From NCBI GenBank assembly GCA_038215275.1, contig JBBQRA010000301.1, positions 1 through 6,231 of the forward strand: DNA of 6,231 nucleotides, in the 5' to 3' direction. Below the pieces are notes generated by a model, which ran no database searches, had not been told where the DNA came from, and saw only the letters and a list, made by a program, of their open reading frames with translations. The translations under genes and the position numbers were made by a program. The number at the start of each line of letters is the position of its first letter. The stretch's first letter is position 1. Source of the DNA: Ga0077553 sp038215275. Lineage in GTDB: Bacteria > Acidobacteriota > Terriglobia > Bryobacterales > Bryobacteraceae. This document shows positions 1 to 6,231 of the stretch, piece after piece.

Positions 1-1
1 A

Positions 2-514
2 CTTGTGGACGCGGACGGTAACATTCTCCGCGTGGATCCCGAAGGCCGGCGGGTGCTGGGGCGTCGAGTTTGGAACGGCGAATTTGGTGCGCTCGCGGTG
101 GACCCCCAAGGCAGGCCGGTGTTGGCCGGACGGAGAGTTAATCAAGCAGTGGTCACTCAATTTTCAGCCGATCTTGAACGGACTGTATTTGACACCACCG
201 TTGGCGAGGGACCGGAGAGCGCAGGAACGGCGTTGGCGATCGGCGCTGACGGGTCGGTTTGGATGGGCGGCACGGCGATGCCCGGACCAGTCCGCGCCGA
301 GAATCTGGCGGCGACGCTGACGCTGGTCCGGGGCAATGGGCAGGTGGAGTTCCATCGCGTGGTGGAGTCCCCGGTGGCCGGACTGTTGCGGGGCAGCAGG
401 CGCGTGCCGAAGGCTCTGGGGCTGGGGCCGGACGGACGGGTATGGATGGCGATCGCGGGCGCGACGGGAATCCCGCAAGCGTTCCCGGAATCCCTCCGGG
501 TGGCGCAGTACGGG
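2..514 (+). other. Beta-propeller-like repeat segment of the pseudogene
   Basis: This first readable segment is open to the left edge. It shows at least three copies of a blade-like motif: ALAVDPQGRPVLAG (about 89-130), ALAIGADGSVWMGG (about 230-273) and ALGLGPDGRVWMA (about 413-450). The pattern Ala-Leu-x-(Asp/Gly)-x-x-Gly-x-(Val/Pro)-(Trp/Val) followed by a strand recalls SBBP/NHL-type propeller repeats, which often precede TIGR03437 domains in Solibacter proteins. The reading ends sensibly at a Val-Ala-Gln-Tyr-Gly at about 500-514, where the protein signal moves to the next frame. Continuing in the original frame gives an Arg-rich tail stopping at 583, which does not look like protein. Confidence 0.6.
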
Positions 515-1079
515 GTTAGTCTTGCGGAGCTTCAGTGCAACGGGAGACGCCGCTGGAGGCGATACGTTTATTCCCGGAAATGAAAGGGGCCAGCCCGATT
601 TCCTGGTCTCTTTCAGCAGGGCCGGACGCATTCTGATCGGAAATCTTAGGAAGTCGTTTCCGACTACTACTGGTGCAACGCCGGTGGGCGCGCCGGTGAT
701 GAGCTTCGACCTAGGACGGCAATCCGCGCCTGTGATCCGCCGGGATCGCGACCTTGCGACGGTGGACCTGGTGAGCCTGGGGACGTCCTTGATTGTACCG
801 GCGAGGGCGGTTCGCTTTTCCAGTTCCGGCGGCGGGGACCTTCGCTATTTCGCCGCGATGCTGCCAGATGACCAGACCGGGACGCCAGCGCCTTCGATTC
901 CCTCTCCGGCAGTTGCTACACCGGACGGTACCGGGCGATTGCCCGCTTCCGTGCGAATCGAGAGTGTTCCGGGGGGAGTGGGCGACGGCGTATTGGTGCT
1001 TCTCGTCCCAGGTGCGCAGGGCGTGGCTTCGTATCGGTCCGGCTGATTCCGACTTCGGCGTCTTTGCGCCGGACTTCGC

Positions 1080-1605
1080 TGCGCCTCAGTTTCACGACGA
1101 CGAACGGCGAAACCGGGGATTGGCGCTGCCCTGCACGTTTGAAGCGGAGACGCCTTGGTTGCGGCTTGGACAGAGCGCGGGGGTGACGCCTGTAGAGATC
1201 CCGCTGGAAGCGGACGCCAGCGGATTGCCGACAGGAGAGCATCCTGGCGTTATCCGGATACGCTGCGGCACGTTCGAGTCGACGGTGCTGCTGGGACTCC
1301 GGATTGGGCCGCTGCTGCAGTTTGAGCCCACGGGAGAGATCGAAGCGGTGGTGAACCGGCCGGTTACGCACCGGCTACAGATCAACAGCTCGTCGTCGGC
1401 ATTTGAGTACTCAGTGGAGGCGAGCGAGAGCTGGGTGCATGTGGATCCTGGGTCAGGCCGGACGCCGGGGGCGATCGAGGTGACGACAACGCTACCGGCG
1501 ACAATCGGCAGCCAGCAGGTGCTCCCGGGGGTAAGGGTTTATCCCCGTCTCACCGTGCGCTACGGTGGCCTGACCACGACAATTCCACTGAGTTACCGTG
1601 CCATC
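1080..1605 (+). other. Two BACON-like Ig-fold repeats of the pseudogene
   Basis: Two units of about 80-90 residues share the plan of BACON-type domains: a strand with L-x-F, then a conserved Trp followed by a Gly-Ser/Thr-Pro turn and a run of valine-rich strands. The first has TPWLRLGQSAGVTPVEI (Trp at 1156) followed by G-x-H-P-G-V-I-R-I. The second begins LLQFEPTGE near 1312 and has SWVHVDPGSGRTPGAIEV (Trp at 1432), ending TIPLSYRAI near 1605. BACON domains are extracellular and often proposed to bind carbohydrate or mucin; that role here is only inferred from the fold resemblance. The start of the first unit is uncertain because a frame break lies close to 1115. Confidence 0.6.
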
Positions 1606-1638
1606 ACCCCCGGCAGCCCGCCGGCGCCGGCGGACAGC

Positions 1639-2310
1639 ATCTCACCGCGCGCTGTTGCTCCGGGGTCGCTGATTGCGTACATCGCATACGGAGCCGATTG
1701 CGATTCCGCGACGCTGGCAGGCAGCCTCTGGCCGGACACTTTGGGTGGGTGCAGGTTGCGTCTGAACGGAAGAACGCTCCCCCTCGGCGAGATCGTGCGG
1801 CAAAGCGTCCCGGGGGCGGCGGCCTTTGGGTCGCTCCCGCAAGGTCGGGATTGCGGCGCAAATCCCTTACGATGCGCCGGAGGCTATATGGGAGCTAGAA
1901 CTGGAGGATCGAACGGGTCGGCGGCCGCGTTTGCTGGCGGCGCGGCAGATGGTCGCTCCGACTGTGCGAGGGATTCGGGGTGTGGATGCCGCCACGGGGC
2001 TGCTGCGGCGGCGAGAGCCGGGGCAGTCCTTCACGATCCGAGTTTCTGGCCTGGGCAGAGTTGCCGGAGACGGACCATGGGGCACTTTGCTGGCCGGCAG
2101 TGTCTCGCCGGAAGCTCCGGTGCGCGTTTTCGTAGGGGGGAGGCCGGCGCGACTGTTGAGCGCGGAGTTGTCGCGGACGGAGGTCGGCGTGTTTGATGTA
2201 ACGGCGGAGACGCCGGAGGTAGGGTCCGCGGTTCATCTCGTGACGCTGAGCGCGGGGCAGGAGTTGGTCGCGGTGGGCTCGTTGCTGGTGGACGCCATGG
2301 ACGGTTCGCT
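1639..2310 (+). other. First TIGR03437-like module (split by a frameshift)
   Basis: The N-terminal half begins SISPRAVAPGSLIAYI (from about 1639) in the frame of the BACON-like repeats and shifts one base at 1843-1844, after which it continues VGIAAQIPYDAPEA (1844-1885), the usual 'I-x-x-Q-(I/V)-P-Y/F' core of the family. The C-terminal half carries EPGQSFTIRVSGLG (about 2015-2056), PVRVFVGGRPARLLSAEL and a final strand LVAVGSLLVD (to about 2294), matching the family plan of PG-x-x-(F/V)-x-(I/L)-x-G-x-G then V-x-(I/V)-G-G-x-x-A. It is more divergent than the second module, including a Cys-containing insertion around 1690-1750. Confidence 0.6.
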
Positions 2311-3015
2311 GGCGGCGCTGCAGCACGGAGCGAGTTACACGACCAGAGCGGTTACGCCGGGAGGGGTGGTGGCTCTATATGGGAACCGGATAGGGCCGAG
2401 CACACTGACCACGTTCGATTTGGACAGCACTGGGCGAATCCCGACGCAACTGGCGGGAATTCGCGTGTTTTTCAACGGCATTCCCGCACCGGTGTTGTAC
2501 GCTTCCGCCACCCAGACGAGCGTGATTGCTCCGTTTGGGCTGGCCGGGCAAACGACAGCGAAGGTTTCGATCGATTCGGCAGGCTCCATCACGGGCTCTC
2601 TTCTTGTACCGGTGCGCTCGGCTGATCCGGGACTTTTTTCGCTTAGCCGCTCCGGCACAGGTCCCGGGGCGATTTTGAATCAAGATGGACGCTGAACTCG
2701 GCGGCGAATCCGGCGCGTCCAGGGTCTATCGTGGTTCTATTTGGAGCCGGGTTCGGCGCCACGGGGCCGCTTTCCGAGGATGGAGGGATTACTGGTGTGG
2801 CGAACCTGCCGGTGCTGCGCGCGCCGCTTTCGGCGACGGTAGGCGGGGCAGCGGCGGTGATCGAATACGCGGGCCCTGCTCCCGGTGCGGTTGCCGGGCT
2901 CTATCAGGTGAATCTGCGGATCCCGGTGGGTATTCCAACGGGCGAGGCGGTGGTGCGGGTGATGGTAGACGGGGCAGCGAGCCAGGATGGATTGACTGTG
3001 GCCGTGAGAGGCCAG
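2309..3015 (+). other. C-terminal TIGR03437 domain (split by a frameshift at 2689)
   Basis: This is a textbook copy of the Solibacter C-terminal domain. The first half runs LQHGASYTTRAVTPGGVVAL, GIRVFFNGIPAPVLYASATQ and TTAKVSIDSAGS. The second half begins GAILNQDG at about 2666-2689, where a base is missing: the original frame hits TGA at 2693-2695, while the frame one base back continues TLNSAANPARPGSIVVLFGA, LSATVGGAAAVIEYAGPAPG, AGLYQVNLRIPVGIPTGEA and ends DGLTVAVRGQ at a natural stop (3016-3018). The join falls exactly within the family's conserved NQDG-T-x-N-S motif, so the two pieces certainly belonged to one domain. Function of the domain is unknown; its constant C-terminal position suggests a sorting or attachment role, which is inference. 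Confidence 0.9.
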
Positions 3016-3018
3016 TGA

Positions 3019-3110
3019 TTCCGCGGTCCGGCGAACTCGGCGCTGGTGGTTTGGGCGTTCTTGCCGGTGCTACAGGGCGGCGAACGTGTTTCAGACGATC
3101 GCCCTTAGGG
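3019..3110. other. Convergent intergenic gap, no clear terminator
   Basis: This 92-base gap lies between the stop of the pseudogene and the stop of nusB, where terminators for both strands would be expected. The best stem I see is AGGGCG (3074-3079) with CGCCCT (3100-3105), six base pairs around a 20-base loop, with no T-tract on either side. CCCTTAGGG (3102-3110) is symmetric but has only a one-base centre. I see no gene and no convincing intrinsic terminator; termination may be Rho-dependent. Confidence 0.5.
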
Positions 3111-3539
3111 TCATTTCGCGGGGAGTTGGCGGCGGAGGGCGTCGAGGACGCCGTTGACGAAGCCGACGCTTTCGTCGGACGAGAAGCGGCGGGCCAGTTC
3201 GAGGGCTTCGTCAATGACTACTGGAGCCGGGGTGTCGGTGTGGATCATCTCATAGGCCGCGAGGCGGAGGATGTTGCGGTCCACATACGACATGCGGGCG
3301 ACGCGCCAGTTTTGGGAGTGGCGGTCGAGGAGGGCGTCGAGTTCTTCGAGATGCTCAAGGGTGCCTCGGGCGATCTTCTCCGTGAATTCGTCCCACGGCG
3401 GGCGCTCTTCTTGATCCTCCGAATACAGGGAGGAGTAGTAGGCTCGCATGGCGTCGTCAAGCGATAGGAGCGGCTGACGCATATCCCACTGGTAGAGGAC
3501 CTGCAGGGCGCGGCGCCGGGACTGGTGACGTGCCGGCAC
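3111..3539 (-). CDS. nusB: NusB transcription antitermination factor
   Basis: NusB binds the boxA element of rRNA leader transcripts together with S10 (NusE) and helps RNA polymerase resist premature termination in rRNA operons. The 142-residue length is normal. The N-terminal basic RNA-binding stretch R8-R-R-A-L-Q-V-L-Y16-Q-W-D is typical, as are the helical motif W78-R-V-A-R-M-x-x-V-D-R-N-I-L-R-L-A-A-Y96-E and the C-terminal PAPVVIDEALELARRFSSDE (104-123) followed by FVNGVLDAL. The start is GTG at 3539-3537, overlapping the ribH stop by one base (TAGTG). A GGGAG at 3555-3551, 11 bases upstream, is a possible ribosome site within ribH. The overlap suggests translation coupled to ribH. TGA stop at 3113-3111; no sign of damage. 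Confidence 0.96.
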   Translation of the reverse strand: MPARHQSRRRALQVLYQWDMRQPLLSLDDAMRAYYSSLYSEDQEERPPWDEFTEKIARGTLEHLEELDALLDRHSQNWRVARMSYVDRNILRLAAYEMIHTDTPAPVVIDEALELARRFSSDESVGFVNGVLDALRRQLPAK

Positions 3540-4012
3540 TAAGCGCGTAACTCCCGGAGGAGATTGGCCATCTCAATGACCGTGGCCGCGGCGTCGTAGC
3601 CCTTGTTGCCGGACTTGGCACCGGCTCTGTCCATGGCTTGTTCGAGGGTGTTAGTGGTGAGGACGCCGAAGACGATGGGGATTTCCGCCTTCATCATGGC
3701 GCTGCCGATGCCTTTGGCGGCTTCGCCGGCTACGTAATCGAAATGGGGGGTGTCGCCGCGGATGACGGCGCCGAGGGCGATGAGGCCGTCGTACTTCTGG
3801 GTGGCCGCCATGGTTGCCAGGGTGAGGGGGAGTTCCCAGGAGCCGGGGACCTTGACAACGGTGATGGCATCTTCCGAGACGCCGTGGCGGCGGAGGCCGG
3901 TGAGGGCGCCGGAGAGGAGGCTTTCGGTGACGAGCGAGTTAAACCGGGCCATGACAATGCCGATGCGGAGTCCTTGGCCGGTGAGCGCGCCTTCAATTTC
4001 GGGATGCGGCAT
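3539..4012 (-). CDS. ribH: 6,7-dimethyl-8-ribityllumazine synthase (riboflavin synthase beta chain)
   Basis: This cytoplasmic enzyme performs the penultimate step of riboflavin synthesis, condensing 5-amino-6-(D-ribitylamino)uracil with 3,4-dihydroxy-2-butanone 4-phosphate; the family forms pentamers or 60-subunit capsids. The 157 residues are full length. Visible motifs: A22-R-F-N25 near the substrate pocket, V55-P-G-S-W-E-L-P62, A79-L-G-A-V-I-R-G-D-T-P-H90-F-D-Y-V with the catalytic His90, P112-I-V-F-G-V-L-T-T120, Q125-A-M-D-R129 with the phosphate-binding Arg, and N136-K-G-Y-D-A-A. The ATG at 4012-4010 follows the crotonase stop by 9 bases; an AAGGAAAG lies somewhat far upstream (about 4025-4032) within the end of that gene. 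Its TAG stop overlaps the nusB GTG. No other rib gene is in the window, so it is separated from the rest of the pathway here. Confidence 0.97.
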   Translation of the reverse strand: MPHPEIEGALTGQGLRIGIVMARFNSLVTESLLSGALTGLRRHGVSEDAITVVKVPGSWELPLTLATMAATQKYDGLIALGAVIRGDTPHFDYVAGEAAKGIGSAMMKAEIPIVFGVLTTNTLEQAMDRAGAKSGNKGYDAAATVIEMANLLRELRA

Positions 4013-4021
4013 AGAGTGTGA

Positions 4022-4807
4022 TTACTTTCCTTGGAAATGGGCCGGCCGTTTGGCGAGGAAGGCGGCGACGCCCTCCCGCATGTCTTCGGTGGCGGCGGAG
4101 AGGCCGAAGGCGGCGGCTTCGAATTGGAGGCCATCGGAGAGGCTGCCGTTGAGGCCGGTGTCGACGGCTTGAATGGTGAGAGCCAGCGCGACGGGGGCGT
4201 TGGCTAGCATCTTGAGGAGAAGCTGTTTTGAGAAGGCCAGGAGTTCGGGGGCGGGGACGACGTAGTTGACGAGGCCGATCTGGTGGGCGCGTTCGGCGGA
4301 GATGGGTTCGCCGGTGAGGAGCATTTCGAGGGCGATGCCTTTGCCAACGAGGCGGGGGAGGCGCTGGGAGCCGCCGTAGCCGGCGATGATGCCGAGTTTG
4401 ACTTCGGGTTGACCGAGCTTGGCGTTTTCCGAGGCCACGCGGACCGTGCAGGCCATGGCCATTTCGAGGCCGCCGCCGAGGGTGAAGCCGTTCAGGGCGG
4501 CGAGGACGGGCTTGCCGAGGGTTTCGAGCTGGTGGAAGAGGGCTTGGCCCTTTTCGGACTGGCGCTGGGCGGCGATGGGGGTGAAGGCGGCGAACTCGGC
4601 GATGTCGGCGCCGGCGACAAAGGCGCGGTCGCCTGCGCCGGTGAGGAGGAGGGCGCGGATGGCGGGGTTATTTCTGGCCTCGGCGAGGAGTTGGTCGAAT
4701 TCCGCTAACGTCCCGGCATTCAATGCGTTGAGTTTCGCGGGGCGGTTAAAGGTGATCGTGGCAATTCCATGATCATCAATGTCAAACAGAAGGAATTCTA
4801 GGGACAT
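4022..4807 (-). CDS. Enoyl-CoA hydratase/isomerase (crotonase) family protein
   Basis: This is a 261-residue single-domain crotonase, probably hydrating trans-2-enoyl-CoA to 3-hydroxyacyl-CoA in fatty-acid or amino-acid breakdown. The N-terminus has I18-T-F-N-R-P-A-K-L-N-A-L, the CoA/oxyanion segment is A65-G-A-D68-I, followed by L105-N-G-F-T-L-G-G-G-L-E115-M-A-M and L131-G-Q-P-E135-V-K-L-G-I-I-A-G-Y-G-G-S-Q-R-L-P. Glu115 and Glu135 correspond to the two catalytic glutamates of rat mitochondrial enoyl-CoA hydratase (144 and 164), so hydratase activity is likely, though substrate chain length cannot be told. The C-terminus FLAKRPAHFQGK is typical. I chose the ATG at 4807-4805; an in-frame TTG at 4843 would add 12 atypical residues. 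No good ribosome site precedes the ATG. It leads the group crotonase-ribH-nusB, with ribH 9 bases downstream. Confidence 0.93.
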   Translation of the reverse strand: MSLEFLLFDIDDHGIATITFNRPAKLNALNAGTLAEFDQLLAEARNNPAIRALLLTGAGDRAFVAGADIAEFAAFTPIAAQRQSEKGQALFHQLETLGKPVLAALNGFTLGGGLEMAMACTVRVASENAKLGQPEVKLGIIAGYGGSQRLPRLVGKGIALEMLLTGEPISAERAHQIGLVNYVVPAPELLAFSKQLLLKMLANAPVALALTIQAVDTGLNGSLSDGLQFEAAAFGLSAATEDMREGVAAFLAKRPAHFQGK

Positions 4808-4852
4808 ATGGGATAATCGGATACAAGCTCCGGCCCATAGCAAGTGTAACGC
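4808..4852. promoter_or_regulatory. Short divergent promoter region between the crotonase gene and lepA
   Basis: Only 45 bases separate the two divergent start codons, so at least one promoter probably extends into a coding sequence. On the + strand, TGGGATAAT (4809-4817) fits an extended -10 element (TGn followed by GATAAT, five of six consensus bases); initiation would fall near 4824 and give a leader of about 29 bases for lepA. The hexamer 17 bases upstream (4789-4794) is not a recognisable -35. On the - strand no convincing promoter is seen; GATTAT at 4818-4813 would start transcription at or inside the crotonase ATG. Neither gene has a strong Shine-Dalgarno sequence here. Confidence 0.4.
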
Positions 4853-6231
4853 ATGGATCCATCACACATTCGAAACTTCTCCATCATCGCCCATATTGAC
4901 CACGGCAAGTCGACATTGGCGGACCGACTCCTCGAGCATACGGGGGCGCTGTCGGAACGCGAGATGATGGAGCAGGTCCTGGACTCGATGGACCTCGAAC
5001 GGGAGCGGGGCATTACGATTAAGGCCCACGCGGTGCGTTTGCTCCATAAGTCGAGCAAAGACGGGCAGATTTATCAGTTGAACCTGATCGATACGCCGGG
5101 GCACGTCGATTTTACCTATGAGGTTTCGCGGTCGTTACAGGCTTGCGAAGGGGCGCTGCTGGTGGTGGACGCTTCGCAGGGGGTGGAGGCGCAGACGCTG
5201 GCGAATACGTACCTAGCGCTGGGCCAGAATCTGGAGATCATCCCTGTAATCAACAAGATCGACCTGCCGGCGGCGGATCCGGAGCGGATTCGGGAGCAGA
5301 TTGAGACGTTGGTGGGGTTGGATGCTTCCGAGGCCGTGCTGTGTTCGGCGAAGCAGGGGATTGGCATTCCGGAGATTTTGGAGCAGATTGTGGCGCGGGT
5401 GCCGCCGCCGGCCGGGGATCCGGAGGCGCCGCTGCGGGCGCTGATTTTTGACTCGTGGTTCGATCCTTATAAAGGCGTCATCATCCTGATGCGGGTGGTG
5501 GACGGGCGGATGAAGCTGGGTCAGAAGATCAAGCTCTGGTCGAACGGGAAGATTTTTGAGGTTGAAGGGTTGGGCTACCAATCGCCGAAGCCGATTCCGA
5601 ATACGGAGTTGAGCGCGGGTGAGGTGGGGTTTGTCTACGCGAACATCAAAACGATCAGCGAGGCAATGATTGGCGATACGATTACCGACGCCGTGACGCC
5701 GGCGACGGAGATGCTGCCGGGGTTCGAGCCGATTAAGCCGATGGTGTTTGCGGGACTTTATTCAGTGGAGAGTTCCGAGCACGGCCTGTTGCGGGATGCG
5801 CTGGAGAAGTTGCGGCTGAACGATTCGGCCTTTAATTTTGAGCCGGAGAACTCGGTGGCGCTGGGGTTTGGGTTCCGGTGCGGATTCCTGGGCCTGCTGC
5901 ATTTGGAAATTGTCCAGGAACGGTTGGAGCGCGAGTTTAATATTGACCTGATTACGACGGCGCCGGGCGTGCGGTATGAGATTACGCTGCGGGGCGGCGA
6001 TGTGATTGAGGTGGATAATCCTTCGCGGTGGCCGGATCCGGCGGCGATTGAGGTGATCAACGAGCCGATTATTGACGCGACGGTGATTACGCGGGAGGAG
6101 TATATCGGCGATATTCTGGCGCTGCTCGAAGAGAAGCGGGGCAAGCAGAAGAAGTTTGATTATATTGGCGGTTCGCGGGTGTTCTTGGGATATGAGCTGC
6201 CGCTGAACGAGATCGTGCTGGACGTTTACGA
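4853..6231 (+). CDS. lepA: LepA / elongation factor 4 (ribosome-associated GTPase), 3' end outside window
   Basis: EF-4 is a translational GTPase related to EF-G; it has been described as a back-translocase and as a factor in ribosome assembly and initiation under stress. The first 459 codons of a usual roughly 600 are present. GTPase motifs are intact: A13-H-I-D-H-G-K-S20 (G1), R52-G-I-T-I-K57 (G2), D80-T-P-G-H84 (G3, with the catalytic His), N134-K-I-D137 (G4) and S165-A-K167 (G5). Further diagnostic stretches are FGFRCGFLGLLH (near 5865-5901) and, close to the edge, KRGKQKKFDYIGG and YELPLNEIVLD. The missing part would hold the rest of the C-terminal region unique to LepA. The ATG at 4853 gives MDPSHIRNFSIIAHIDHG, aligning with the family N-terminus; an upstream GTG at 4844 runs straight into TAA. 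No strong Shine-Dalgarno sequence precedes it. It is transcribed away from the crotonase-ribH-nusB group. Confidence 0.97.
   Translation, partial: MDPSHIRNFSIIAHIDHGKSTLADRLLEHTGALSEREMMEQVLDSMDLERERGITIKAHAVRLLHKSSKDGQIYQLNLIDTPGHVDFTYEVSRSLQACEGALLVVDASQGVEAQTLANTYLALGQNLEIIPVINKIDLPAADPERIREQIETLVGLDASEAVLCSAKQGIGIPEILEQIVARVPPPAGDPEAPLRALIFDSWFDPYKGVIILMRVVDGRMKLGQKIKLWSNGKIFEVEGLGYQSPKPIPNTELSAGEVGFVYANIKTISEAMIGDTITDAVTPATEMLPGFEPIKPMVFAGLYSVESSEHGLLRDALEKLRLNDSAFNFEPENSVALGFGFRCGFLGLLHLEIVQERLEREFNIDLITTAPGVRYEITLRGGDVIEVDNPSRWPDPAAIEVINEPIIDATVITREEYIGDILALLEEKRGKQKKFDYIGGSRVFLGYELPLNEIVLDVY

Larger units (their letters stand above)
2..3018 (+). pseudogene. Frameshifted large TIGR03437 (Solibacter C-terminal domain) repeat protein, 5' end outside window
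   Basis: About 1000 codons of one gene can be followed across three frames; the 5' end lies left of the window, so no start or signal peptide is visible. Order of parts: beta-propeller-like repeats (2-514), undefined middle with a Pro/Ser/Thr linker (516-1037), two BACON-like repeats (about 1080-1605), and two TIGR03437-type modules (1639-2310 and 2309-3015), ending at TGA 3016-3018. Reading requires shifts near 512-515, 1037, 1115-1118, 1843 and 2689. Every segment is free of stops in its own frame, so the damage is by single-base indels only. Known of the family: such proteins are typically large, probably exported, and of unknown function in Solibacter-type Acidobacteriota; the Ig-like and propeller parts suggest extracellular binding or adhesion, which is inference. 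Alternative: an intact gene with sequencing indels. Family assignment is firm; the pseudogene status is less so. Confidence 0.8.

Noticed and set aside
164..631. - strand open frame of 155 codons opposite the propeller segment
   Set aside because: Its Arg/Pro/His-rich composition is typical of a high-GC antisense frame; the + strand carries the propeller motifs.
1..3018. Several independent small genes instead of one broken gene
   Set aside because: Domain motifs continue exactly across the frame changes, most clearly at 2689, and the internal starts lack ribosome sites.
3074..3105. Six-base-pair stem AGGGCG/CGCCCT as a terminator
   Set aside because: The loop is 20 bases and there is no T-tract on either strand, so it does not meet the pattern of an intrinsic terminator.
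2789..3214. - strand open frame of 141 codons running through the gap and the nusB end
   Set aside because: It is Pro/Ser/Arg-rich, crosses two unrelated coding regions and overlaps nusB in another frame.
3638..4021. + strand open frame of 127 codons across ribH
   Set aside because: It is a low-complexity Gly/Ala/Asp/Glu shadow of ribH with no recognisable motif.
4283..4708. Long + strand open frame of 141 codons inside the crotonase gene
   Set aside because: It is antisense to a clearly conserved gene and its Gly/Glu/Ala-rich composition is what G-ending codons on the other strand produce.
4808..4843. TTG start at 4843 for the crotonase gene, adding 12 residues
   Set aside because: The extra residues are atypical for the family, and the ATG at 4807 aligns with usual crotonase N-termini.
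4853..4862. Perfect 10-base palindrome ATGGATCCAT covering the lepA start codon
   Set aside because: It is short, encodes the normal first codons, and has no partner copy nearby; chance is the simplest explanation.

Overview
This is a high-GC bacterial chromosomal window, most likely from the Solibacter/Bryobacter branch of the Acidobacteriota. The lineage call rests mainly on the first 3 kb, which encode a large repeat protein ending in the TIGR03437 domain (the 'Solibacter uncharacterized C-terminal domain'), a family concentrated in that group. The remaining genes are widely conserved housekeeping genes and would fit many phyla.

Layout. Positions 1-3018 (+ strand) hold one long coding region that enters from the left edge. 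It has beta-propeller-like repeats, an undefined middle, two BACON-like Ig repeats, then what look like two tandem TIGR03437 modules. It cannot be read as one frame: the protein signal moves between frames at about 512-515, 1030-1045, 1115-1118, 1843-1844 and 2688-2692. No stop codon lies inside the correct frame of any segment. I read it as a recently broken pseudogene, or a stretch with indel sequencing errors; the sequence alone cannot fully separate these. The second half of the window carries no such breaks, which favours genuine decay.

A 92-base convergent gap (3019-3110) leads to three intact minus-strand genes, transcribed from 4807 down to 3111: an enoyl-CoA hydratase/isomerase (crotonase) family gene, ribH (lumazine synthase, riboflavin synthesis) and nusB (transcription antitermination). 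The spacing is 9 bases between the first two and a one-base stop/start overlap (TAGTG) between ribH and nusB, so they are probably one operon. ribH next to nusB is a common bacterial arrangement; the crotonase in front is the less expected member.

A 45-base divergent gap (4808-4852) separates the crotonase from lepA (EF-4, a ribosome-associated GTPase) on the + strand. lepA begins at 4853 and runs off the right edge after about 459 of its usual roughly 600 residues.

I found no RNA genes, CRISPR arrays, insertion sequences or attachment sites, and nothing I would call a new biological system. The most unusual element is the multiply frameshifted Solibacter-type protein with its doubled C-terminal domain.
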